A stretch of 64,000 bases of DNA from Faecimorpha stercoravium. Lineage in GTDB: Bacteria > Bacillota > Clostridia > Lachnospirales > Bianqueaceae. Both the position numbers and the translations under genes were made by a program. Where the stretch lies: positions 47,538-111,537 of the forward strand of contig DVGT01000001.1 in NCBI GenBank assembly GCA_018712555.1. The letters are read 5' to 3'. The number at the start of each line of letters is the position of its first letter. Position 1 is the first letter of the stretch. The notes under the pieces are model-generated. The model was not told the DNA's origin, made no database searches, and worked only from the letters and a program-made list of their open reading frames with translations. Positions 7,309 to 14,856 of this stretch are shown here, piece after piece.

Positions 7309-10028
7309 GACTTCTGATGGATATGGCTGCCATAAATACTCTTGCTGACCTGAAGCTGCTGCGGCACTCGTTCTTTGAGCGCATCCACATGGGAGATGAT
7401 GCCCACCAAACGGTCTCCCACAGAAAGCGTGCCAAGCGTCGTCAGCGCCTGTTCCAGGGCCTGATGGTCCAAAGAACCAAAGCCCTCATCAATAAAGACC
7501 GCGTCCACTTCGATACCGCCCGCAAAGCTTTGAATCACATCTGACAGTCCCAATGCCAGTGCCAGCGCCGCTTGGAAAGACTCGCCGCCTGACAGAGAAG
7601 AAGCCGGCCTTCTGCGCCCGGTATAGTGATCGAGCACTTCCATATCCAGCCCAAAGGCTTTCTTCATGTTATCGGCTTGCTCCCTTCTCAACAGCGTATA
7701 CTGTCCCTGACTGAGAATCTTGAGTCTCTGATTGGCGGCCTGCAGTACCCTTTCGAAGTAAAACGCCTGAATGTACTGTTCAAAAGCCAGCTTGGGGCGT
7801 CCACTCAGGTTCCCGCTGGCTGTCTGCGATAGAATATTCATACGTTCATACCGCTGCCCTACGCCATGGTACGCCTCCAATGCTTTTCGAAGCTGCCGCA
7901 GCGCCGAGCGATTCGCATGGAGTCTGGCCGCTGTCTCCTGCATCTGCTTCCTTCTCTCCTGCTGACGCCTGGCAAGCTTTGCTTCTAATTCCAGCAAGGC
8001 TTCCTTCTCCGGTACGTCAGAGAGACTCTCCCCTTCTTTTTGTATCCTCTCTTGAATCCCTTCTAATAATCCCCTCTCTTTCTCCAGCTCCTGTCTGCGC
8101 AGATCATAGGTCTGTCTCGCCTGCCGCAGCCTTTCTCTTAACTCATTTTCCTTCTGAAGAAGGGAATGAAGCCGCGCGGCAAGATCCGCTTCGCTGCTTG
8201 CGCCAGCGCGTTCCAACACCTGCTCATAGGCTCCCTGGCAGGCAGCCTTTTCCTGTTGACACTTCTGCAGCGCCTCTGCTGCCTGACTCTGTTCCTGCAG
8301 CATGAGCTCCATCTGCTTCGACTGTTCCTCCAGGAGTTTCTGCAAGCGCTGATACTCGGCCCTCTGATCCATATACAACCGCAGCCTCGCCTGCGCCTGC
8401 AGGATCATCAGATGCAGCGTATCCGCATTTTCCGGCAGTTCCTTTCGCATCTGCATAAGATGCGTCTGGCTCGTCTCCCAGCGTCCTCGCAGGTTGGCCG
8501 CCTGACTGCTCTCCTGGACGCAAATCTGCTGAAGACGCTGTGCCTCTTCTTTTAATGCGTTCCGCTGCGCCTCATTCAGGACCGTACCGCGCCGCTGTGC
8601 TTTAGCCGGATGAGACCTGGAGCCGCACACCGGACAGGGTTCCCCTTCGACCAGCGTCTCAGCCAGAAGCCCGGCCTCATTCTGTCTCCATCTCCGCTCG
8701 GCCTCCTCATAGGCTTCCTGCGCTTTCGCAAACGCTTCCTCCGAGCGGCGATACCTCTCCTGCTGCGCACGCAGGTCCTGTTCGAGCTGAACACATTCTT
8801 TCTGTGCGCGTTCTGCCTGCCGGACACGTTCCTGCTGCTCTTTCAAGCGATCCAGATCACTCTTAGCCTGTGCCAGAAGCTCCGCCGCATCTTCCAGGGC
8901 AGCACGTTCCTGTTCCGTCCTGCGATGCTTCTCCTGCGCCTCTCCATAACCGCGAGAAATCTGTTCCTGCCGATACTGCAGCCTGCGTGCCTCGGCTTCC
9001 TTTTGAGCGAGAATATCCGCCAGTCGAGTCGCTTCTTTTCGCGCCTGCAGCTGTCCCTTGACCTGCTCGGCCTGTCGGCTATAGGCTTGCATTTCTTCTT
9101 CTCGTCCTTCAGCTTCCTGCAAAATCTGTTGTGCCGCAGAGGCTTCTGTCTGAAATTTTTCGATTCTCTCCAAACAGGCTCCTCTTTGCGTCACGGCTTC
9201 TTCCAGACGACGCCTGGCATCCTGCCAGATACGTACCTGACTGAGTTTTGCCGAATCCTGCTCCTCCTCAGCCTCCAACTGTTCCTTCCAGCTCTCATCC
9301 GCATGGATCCAGGCTTCCCACTGCGGAAGCTTTCCCTCCGCTTTATACAGATCCTGCCGTTCTTCTTCAGATATCTCCTCGCCTTCCGGCGGCTGCAGCA
9401 GGCTCAGCAGACTCCCTATCTGCGTCTGCACTTCCTGCGCTTCTCCTCGAAGCTGAGAGGCCGCCGCCTTGAGCTGTTCCTGCAGATACTGGCATCTCTG
9501 CGTATGAAATACTTTTCGCAGAATGGCGCCCCGCTGCTCTGTTCCGACTAAAAGAAGCTGTCGGAACTCTCCCTGGGCAATCATCGCCACCTGCTTGAAT
9601 TGCTTATAATCCACTCCCAGAAGTGCTTCGATTTCAGGCGCCACCGCATTCGTCCCGCTCAGCACCGATCCATCCGGCATGGTTAGAATCACCTTGGGGG
9701 TCTCTTTGGTCATTCCCTTGCCAGATTTTTTCGGCCGTTCATAGGCTGGACTTCTCTCTATCTTATAGATGCGTCCCTGCTGAGAAAAGGTCAGAACCAC
9801 CTTTGTCGGCTCCTGCTCTCCCGCATAATGGCTGCGTACCGAGTCCACCTGTCTGACGCTTCCGCTGGTCTCTCCGAATAGAGCGTAGCTGATCCCATCG
9901 AAGATGGTTGTCTTACCCGCCCCGGTATCACCACAGATCAGAAATAGGCCGTGAAACTGGGAGAAATCCACACGTTCTGTTCCTCCAAAGGGGCCAAAGC
10001 CCTGCATGATCAGCTCAATGGGTTTCAT
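7305..10028 (-). CDS. sbcC: DNA double-strand break repair exonuclease subunit SbcC (Rad50-like)
   Basis: 907 residues, an SMC-like ATPase. Walker A is GDTGAGKT (33-40), followed by QGEFRQLLL (152-160). Two long coiled-coil arms flank the zinc hook CPVC at 465-468, and the C-terminal half ends with the ABC signature SSLSGGESFQ and Walker B VFIDEGFGSLD. With SbcD it forms the ATP-dependent nuclease that opens hairpins and trims protein-blocked DNA ends, which is relevant in a chromosome rich in palindromic repeats. The start overlaps the end of sbcD by 14 bp. Confidence 0.96.
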   Translation of the reverse strand: MKPIELIMQGFGPFGGTERVDFSQFHGLFLICGDTGAGKTTIFDGISYALFGETSGSVRQVDSVRSHYAGEQEPTKVVLTFSQQGRIYKIERSPAYERPKKSGKGMTKETPKVILTMPDGSVLSGTNAVAPEIEALLGVDYKQFKQVAMIAQGEFRQLLLVGTEQRGAILRKVFHTQRCQYLQEQLKAAASQLRGEAQEVQTQIGSLLSLLQPPEGEEISEEERQDLYKAEGKLPQWEAWIHADESWKEQLEAEEEQDSAKLSQVRIWQDARRRLEEAVTQRGACLERIEKFQTEASAAQQILQEAEGREEEMQAYSRQAEQVKGQLQARKEATRLADILAQKEAEARRLQYRQEQISRGYGEAQEKHRRTEQERAALEDAAELLAQAKSDLDRLKEQQERVRQAERAQKECVQLEQDLRAQQERYRRSEEAFAKAQEAYEEAERRWRQNEAGLLAETLVEGEPCPVCGSRSHPAKAQRRGTVLNEAQRNALKEEAQRLQQICVQESSQAANLRGRWETSQTHLMQMRKELPENADTLHLMILQAQARLRLYMDQRAEYQRLQKLLEEQSKQMELMLQEQSQAAEALQKCQQEKAACQGAYEQVLERAGASSEADLAARLHSLLQKENELRERLRQARQTYDLRRQELEKERGLLEGIQERIQKEGESLSDVPEKEALLELEAKLARRQQERRKQMQETAARLHANRSALRQLRKALEAYHGVGQRYERMNILSQTASGNLSGRPKLAFEQYIQAFYFERVLQAANQRLKILSQGQYTLLRREQADNMKKAFGLDMEVLDHYTGRRRPASSLSGGESFQAALALALGLSDVIQSFAGGIEVDAVFIDEGFGSLDHQALEQALTTLGTLSVGDRLVGIISHVDALKERVPQQLQVSKSIYGSHIHQKS

Positions 10029-11145
10029 CCTCTGCCTCCTTTTTCAGAAGATCCTGAATGATCTCCTGTTCCTCTTCCGTCATGGCTCTGCCATATTGGG
10101 CTTCGAAGAAAGCCGCAAACAGCGCATCCAGACTTTTGTCCTGCGGCAGGACGGATTCCTCTAGGATGTTTTCCTGACTTCTTGTTCGGGCATTGTCGAA
10201 GTCAATCCGCATCAGATTGGGATACACGCTTCGCAGCTGTCCTACCGCATCATAGACCTCATCATCGGTCAGGATCGCCCGGATATAATCCATGGGATCC
10301 GCCTTCGATACGACCTCTGGCGAGATCAGCTTTTGCATGGGACCTTTGATCTCCCGCCAATCATGAAGCGGTTCCAAGGCCAGTTCCGTCAACCGCAGAT
10401 CTCCCTTCTGACGAAGCTCGACTAATACGGCGCATTTTACCTGTGAGGCTTCTGAAAACGAATATTTTAAGGGCGATCCGCTATAACAGATCGGCCTTTC
10501 CTCTACACGCGAAGCGCTGTGTATATGGCCCAGCGCCACATAGTCAAACCCTTGAAAACTGGATGCCCGGATGCAGTCGATTCCGCCTACCGCCTGATCT
10601 GCTTGTACCAGATCCGCCGTCCGGTCCGACACGACATACTGATGCGCTACCAGAACCCTTCGATTCTCTCCCGGTTCCGGCAGATCCGCCAGCATAAAAT
10701 CCACAGCCTCCTGGAAGCTGCTGCCTGAATAGCCCCACTGCCGTGCCGTTTCTGGCCTGACAAAGGGCAGCATCCAGACTTCCACCTTTCCAAACCGATC
10801 GCGAAAATCTACATGAAATACAGGCTTTACGGGCGTCCCCTGCACATAAACACCCTGCTTCTGCATGAAGGCGGCCCCAAACTGTAATCGGTCTCCCGAA
10901 TCATGGTTGCCTGCGATCATGCAGACAGGACACGGCAAATCACTCAAGAACTGATCTAACAGCTTGACAGCCTCTACTCCGGGCACGCTGCGGTCGTATA
11001 CATCTCCCGCAATCAGCACGCAGTCTACTTTATGCACCGTGGCCAGTTCCTGAATCTGCTTCAGCACATGCCGTTGTTCTTCTAACATGGAAAACTCATG
11101 AACCTGGATCCCCAGATGGAGATCCGCAATATGCAGAAACTTCAT
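10015..11145 (-). CDS. sbcD: Exonuclease subunit SbcD (Mre11-like)
   Basis: 376 residues. The metallophosphoesterase motifs of Mre11/SbcD are present in order: DLHLG at 8-12, GDVYDRSVPG, GNHDSGDR, and LGHIHS. A C-terminal capping domain follows. It is the nuclease partner of SbcC and sits directly upstream, with a 14-bp overlap that implies translational coupling. The start MKFLHIADLHLG is the family norm. Confidence 0.96.
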   Translation of the reverse strand: MKFLHIADLHLGIQVHEFSMLEEQRHVLKQIQELATVHKVDCVLIAGDVYDRSVPGVEAVKLLDQFLSDLPCPVCMIAGNHDSGDRLQFGAAFMQKQGVYVQGTPVKPVFHVDFRDRFGKVEVWMLPFVRPETARQWGYSGSSFQEAVDFMLADLPEPGENRRVLVAHQYVVSDRTADLVQADQAVGGIDCIRASSFQGFDYVALGHIHSASRVEERPICYSGSPLKYSFSEASQVKCAVLVELRQKGDLRLTELALEPLHDWREIKGPMQKLISPEVVSKADPMDYIRAILTDDEVYDAVGQLRSVYPNLMRIDFDNARTRSQENILEESVLPQDKSLDALFAAFFEAQYGRAMTEEEQEIIQDLLKKEAEDETH

Positions 11146-11160
11146 TCGTACCTCCCCCGT

Positions 11161-12558
11161 TTACGATTCCTGCCCGTTCACCACGTTGTTGGCCCATACA
11201 CCCTTAGCGACTAACGTACCTCCCACAAAAGATTTGATGATCTCGGAGAACTGTACGATAAAATACACGATGACTACGGGAAGCGTGGTAAAACGCGTCA
11301 GTATGAACACTAATGGAATCGTGATAATCCAGGTGTAAACACTGTCAAAGAAAAAAGTGATCCATGTCTTTCCGCCGCACCGCAGCGTGAAGTAGCATCC
11401 ATTGTTAAAGGCATTGATCGGCATTGTGACCGCCACGATCAGCATGAACTGTGTGGCCAATAACCGTACCTGATCGGCCGTATTATAGATTTGTGGGATC
11501 AGTGGAGAAAATACGGCCAGCAATGCTCCCATAATAACACAGCTGGATACAATAAATGCCAGCAGTTTGCGGTCTGTATCTTTGGCTTCCTCCATCTTGC
11601 CTGCCCCCAGAAGCTGGCCTACAATAATACCAATGGCATTGCCTCCCGCAAAGAATACAACAAAGAATAGATTGGAAACCGTATTGCTGATATTCATGGC
11701 CGCGACTGCTGCCAACCCCTTCACCGAATAACATTGCAAAATCGCAGCTTGTCCGATAGACCACAACGCTTCGTTGACAAGAAGCGGCATCCCGGTCACG
11801 ACGATGCTCTTTGTAAGCTTTTTCGGCACCTTGAAACTAGCATAGAGACCTTTTAGGAATGTCAGCCGTTCTTTCCGATGATGTGTAACCAGGACAATGA
11901 CCAAGCATTCTGCCACTCGAGAAATAACAGTTGCAATAGCAGCACCCACGCAACCCAAGGCCGGGGCTCCAAAATTGCCGAAGATCAATACATAATTGAA
12001 GAAAAGGTTGACAAATACGGCTACGATTCCTGCCATCATGGGTAGCATGGGCATTTTGGCCTCGCGCAGTGTCGTAGAATACAACTGCACGATGGCAAAT
12101 GGTATCATCCCTACCAGCATGACATGCAGATAATTCTCGCCATATTCCAGAGTCAGCGCCACATCTCCCACGTTTTCACCGGATTCCGACAGGAATAGAC
12201 TGATCAGCTCCCGGCCCCAAAGAAGAAATGCGGCCCAGAAAACCAGAAGCAGCCCTATACAAATCCAGATCTTTGCTCGAAATGTATGCCGTACTCCCTC
12301 GTCATTTTTCTGGCCAAAGAACTGCGCTCCATAGATGCCTGCTCCTGCTAGTCCTCCAAAAATACATAGATTAAAGATATTCATCAACTGGTTTGCAATG
12401 GCTACGCCGCTCATCTGCTCCGTACCCACTTGCCCCACCATGATGTTGTCTAAGAGTCCTACAAAATTCGTAATCGCCTGCTGCAGCATAATAGGGAGAA
12501 AAACTGCCAATACCATTTTGTAAAACGCCTTATTCCCTACGTACTTCCTCCAATTCAT
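11161..12558 (-). CDS. MATE family efflux transporter
   Basis: 465 residues from the ATG at 12556-12558, preceded by AGGGGG eight bases upstream; a longer frame without ribosome site was not used. Twelve hydrophobic segments are visible, with MATE features such as VFLPIMLQQAITNFVGLLDN in the first helix and the repeat of that pattern in the second half (NAFNNGCYFTLRCGGKT). It probably exports organic cations or drugs using a Na+ or H+ gradient. It lies 15 bp before sbcD, so readthrough into the nuclease genes is possible. A 16-bp palindrome in front of it may be an operator. Confidence 0.92.
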   Translation of the reverse strand: MNWRKYVGNKAFYKMVLAVFLPIMLQQAITNFVGLLDNIMVGQVGTEQMSGVAIANQLMNIFNLCIFGGLAGAGIYGAQFFGQKNDEGVRHTFRAKIWICIGLLLVFWAAFLLWGRELISLFLSESGENVGDVALTLEYGENYLHVMLVGMIPFAIVQLYSTTLREAKMPMLPMMAGIVAVFVNLFFNYVLIFGNFGAPALGCVGAAIATVISRVAECLVIVLVTHHRKERLTFLKGLYASFKVPKKLTKSIVVTGMPLLVNEALWSIGQAAILQCYSVKGLAAVAAMNISNTVSNLFFVVFFAGGNAIGIIVGQLLGAGKMEEAKDTDRKLLAFIVSSCVIMGALLAVFSPLIPQIYNTADQVRLLATQFMLIVAVTMPINAFNNGCYFTLRCGGKTWITFFFDSVYTWIITIPLVFILTRFTTLPVVIVYFIVQFSEIIKSFVGGTLVAKGVWANNVVNGQES

Positions 12559-12587
12559 TCGTATTAACCCCCTACATCTTAATATGT

Positions 12588-12603
12588 ACCCATAACTATG
12601 GGT
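12588..12603. promoter_or_regulatory. Perfect palindrome upstream of the MATE gene (possible operator)
   Basis: ACCCATAACTATGGGT: two 7-bp arms around AC, centred 37 bp before the MATE start codon. This position fits a dimeric repressor site. The regulator is not identifiable here. Confidence 0.45.
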
Positions 12604-12656
12604 CCGTTGCATTAGTTTTAAAATTTTTTTCCTTTTATTCTTAGCGGCCCGCAGTC

Positions 12657-13404
12657 CCTCTTTTTGATGATACTAGGTGTCGCAGAGTATCATCACTTTG
12701 GGGTGTTTTGAGGCCACTGAGACTTAAATCCCTCTTTTTGATGATACTAGGTGGCGCAGGGTATCATCACTTTGGGGCGTTTTGCGGTCGCCGAAGCTCA
12801 TAATCCCTCTTTTTGATGATACTAGGTGGCGCAGAGTATCATCACTTCGGGACGTTTTGCCAGTGCCGTGGCCCAAAATCCCTCTTTTTGATGATACTAG
12901 GTGTCGCAGGGTATCATCACTTTGGGGAGTTTTGAGGTTGTCGAGGCCCGTAACCCCTCTTTTTGATGATACTAGGTGTCGCAGGGTATCATCACTTTGG
13001 GGAGTTTTGCCGCCGCCGAGGCTCAAATCCCTCTTTTTGATGATACTGGGTGTCGCGGGGTATCATCACTTTGGGGCGTTTTGCCGCCACCGAGGCCCGT
13101 AACTCCTCTTTTTGATGATACTAGGTGGCGCAGAGTATCATCACTTTGAGGCGTTTTGAGACCGCCGAGGCTCATAACCCCTCTTTTTGATGATACTAGG
13201 TGTCACGGGGTATCATCACTTTAGGGCGTTTTGCCGCCGCCGAGGCCCGTAATCCCTCTTTTTGATGATACTAGGTGTCGCAGGGTATCATCACTTTGGG
13301 GCGTTTTGCCGCCGCCGAAGCTCATAATCCCTCTTTTTGATGATACTAGGTGTCGCAGGGTATCATCACTTTAGGGCGTTTTGCGGTCGCCGAAGCCGTA
13401 ATCC
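12657..13404. repeat. Tandem array of ten 74-75 bp hairpin repeats
   Basis: CCTCTTTTTGATGATACT recurs at 12657, 12731, 12806, 12881, 12956, 13030, 13105, 13180, 13255 and 13330, with a broken end at 13404. In every unit TGATGATAC is followed about 13 bp later by GTATCATCA, a perfect 9-bp inverted repeat, often extended by CCC/GGG outside. The last third (CCGCCGCCGAGGCTCATAA) varies most. The array fills the gap between the MATE gene and the secreted-protein gene. Its period is near 25 codons, giving spurious open frames on both strands. Confidence 0.92.
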
Positions 13405-13437
13405 CTCATTTCGCTTTTTTTATAAATTCTTACGTAT

Positions 13438-13512
13438 AAAACAGGGTGGCATATTGCGTGACCTCTTCAATCTGATGATTAAGATGGTTTCAATATATGT
13501 CACCCTGCTTTT
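13438..13512. repeat. Long imperfect inverted repeat (75 bp), terminator-like or MITE-like
   Basis: AAAACAGGGTGGCATATTG (13438-13456) pairs imperfectly with CAATATATGTCACCCTGCTT (from 13491), around a 34-bp centre. On the minus strand the second arm ends CCCTGTTTTATA, so it may terminate the secreted-protein gene that ends 50 bp upstream. Confidence 0.5.
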
Positions 13513-13562
13513 AATCAGAGACGAAAATTCTATCGTCGTCCTCCATATGACTCTCGAAAAGC

Positions 13563-13985
13563 TTATCCTCTGTATGTAATCGCGCCGCTATTAGCTACAT
13601 CAGCATCCACTATCATCCCATCGGAATTAATCACTCTTGCGTATACATGATACCGGTATTGCGTTCCTACAGACAGGCCGTAATAATTATCTGAAAGAAG
13701 TCTAACAACTCCTGGTTCATAAACACGTACAACATGGGTATTACTTGCCGTCGTCCAAACTCCTGTGGAAGCCAAATATTGCAAAGTACATTCATAAATT
13801 GCGTGACAACCACTACCCGTATAAGACGTTGTCGCTGCTCCTTGAAGATAACCATCACCATGAACTATACTTGCATTAAGTTCTCCAATATTTGTTGAAA
13901 GTACGCTTGTTTCCCCTGCCATTACTGGCATTACATTTCCTATTAAAATGAAAATCACAACTAAACATGATATAAATTTCTTCAA
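13563..13985 (-). CDS. Secreted protein of unknown function
   Basis: 140 residues from a TTG at 13983-13985, chosen because GGAGG lies seven bases upstream and because it gives a clean signal peptide (LKKFISCLVVIFILIGNVMP, then AGETS). The mature part of about 115 residues is rich in Thr, Ser, Tyr and Val with alternating strands (YRYHVYARVINSDGMIVDAD), suggesting a small beta-sandwich. Two cysteines (in GCHAIYEC) could form a disulphide. It follows the DUF4367 gene with a 4-bp gap and its ribosome site lies inside that gene, so the two are co-expressed. No family recognised. Confidence 0.7.
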   Translation of the reverse strand: MKKFISCLVVIFILIGNVMPVMAGETSVLSTNIGELNASIVHGDGYLQGAATTSYTGSGCHAIYECTLQYLASTGVWTTASNTHVVRVYEPGVVRLLSDNYYGLSVGTQYRYHVYARVINSDGMIVDADVANSGAITYRG

Positions 13986-13989
13986 CCCA

Positions 13990-14724
13990 CTACCTCCACT
14001 GAATTGAATCTGCAACTTTAATCATTTCGTCTTTCGAAATGTCACACACCATCGCCATATAGGTATTATCATAAATCCATCTTGAGTAATATACTTCATT
14101 TTGCTCATACAATGTCATTAATGTTCCGTCAGAAAGCATATAGTATTCCAATTCGTCCCCTTGGCTTGGTGTATATGCGATTAGCTTTTCTTCTAAAGTC
14201 ACAATTAAACTAATAAAATGTTCTTCACTTTTATAATTAAAAGTATTGATATTAAGTGTTTCTTGCCTACCTACCAACTCGAACCCTTCTGGTATATACC
14301 CTGGTCTCAGCTCTTTCCAGTCCTCGTTTTGTGAACTATGCTCCATCTGGAAGATGTATTTATCTCGGTGTTGGCCGACTAATAAGTCCATGATGCCAAC
14401 TCGGGCGCCTCGCACTGGGTCGGTCTGCATGTACCAGCCTCCCATGACGAGGATGATCAGCACGGATACCAGTTGAACAACGGGACGAAATCTCCTGTGG
14501 GATGTGCTTTCCTTGGCTTCTTTGCGTACAGGAAGAATACGCCACAGGTTTCGCCTTTTTCTGGGGAATGGCGGTGTTTCAATTCCATGCATAGCAGCCC
14601 AGCGATTTGCACTTTCTAACTCCTGATCCAAGGTGCTAGATGATGTCTCCTGCTTCCAATTCTTGAAAGCCTCTCGAATCTCTTCCTCAGAAACGTAGGT
14701 ATAGTGTCGCCGCTTCTTTCCCAC
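13990..14724 (-). CDS. DUF4367 domain membrane protein
   Basis: About 244 residues. The start is uncertain: a GTG at 14722-14724 has GGGAGGG eight bases upstream, whereas an ATG at 14746-14748 has none. The N-terminal 85 residues are cytoplasmic and charged; one membrane segment follows (VVQLVSVLIILVMGGWYMQT); the extracellular part is DUF4367, with RPGYIPEGFELVGRQET and DEMIKVADSIQWR at the end. Such proteins often accompany an ECF sigma factor as anti-sigma-like partners, but no sigma gene is adjacent here. It is co-transcribed with the secreted protein downstream. Confidence 0.8.
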   Translation of the reverse strand: MGKKRRHYTYVSEEEIREAFKNWKQETSSSTLDQELESANRWAAMHGIETPPFPRKRRNLWRILPVRKEAKESTSHRRFRPVVQLVSVLIILVMGGWYMQTDPVRGARVGIMDLLVGQHRDKYIFQMEHSSQNEDWKELRPGYIPEGFELVGRQETLNINTFNYKSEEHFISLIVTLEEKLIAYTPSQGDELEYYMLSDGTLMTLYEQNEVYYSRWIYDNTYMAMVCDISKDEMIKVADSIQWR

Positions 14725-14856
14725 ACCAACATCCCTCCCTTCGGGCATTCCACAACAGAGTGATTCATTTACTATCGCATCAAGGCTGTTTCATTGATGT
14801 GAAATAGCGATGGAAGAGAATCCTGATGGAATCATACAAGGTTAGAACATAAGGGT

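Noticed and set aside
7235..7435. N-terminal extension of the metallo-hydrolase
   Set aside because: The extension overlaps sbcC, is not typical of the fold, and a strong ribosome site supports the start at 7234.
12724..13102. Proteins encoded by the 75-bp array (reading SDDTLRHLVSSKRG)
   Set aside because: Open on both strands only because the period is near 25 codons; the sequence is dominated by hairpins and has no ribosome site.
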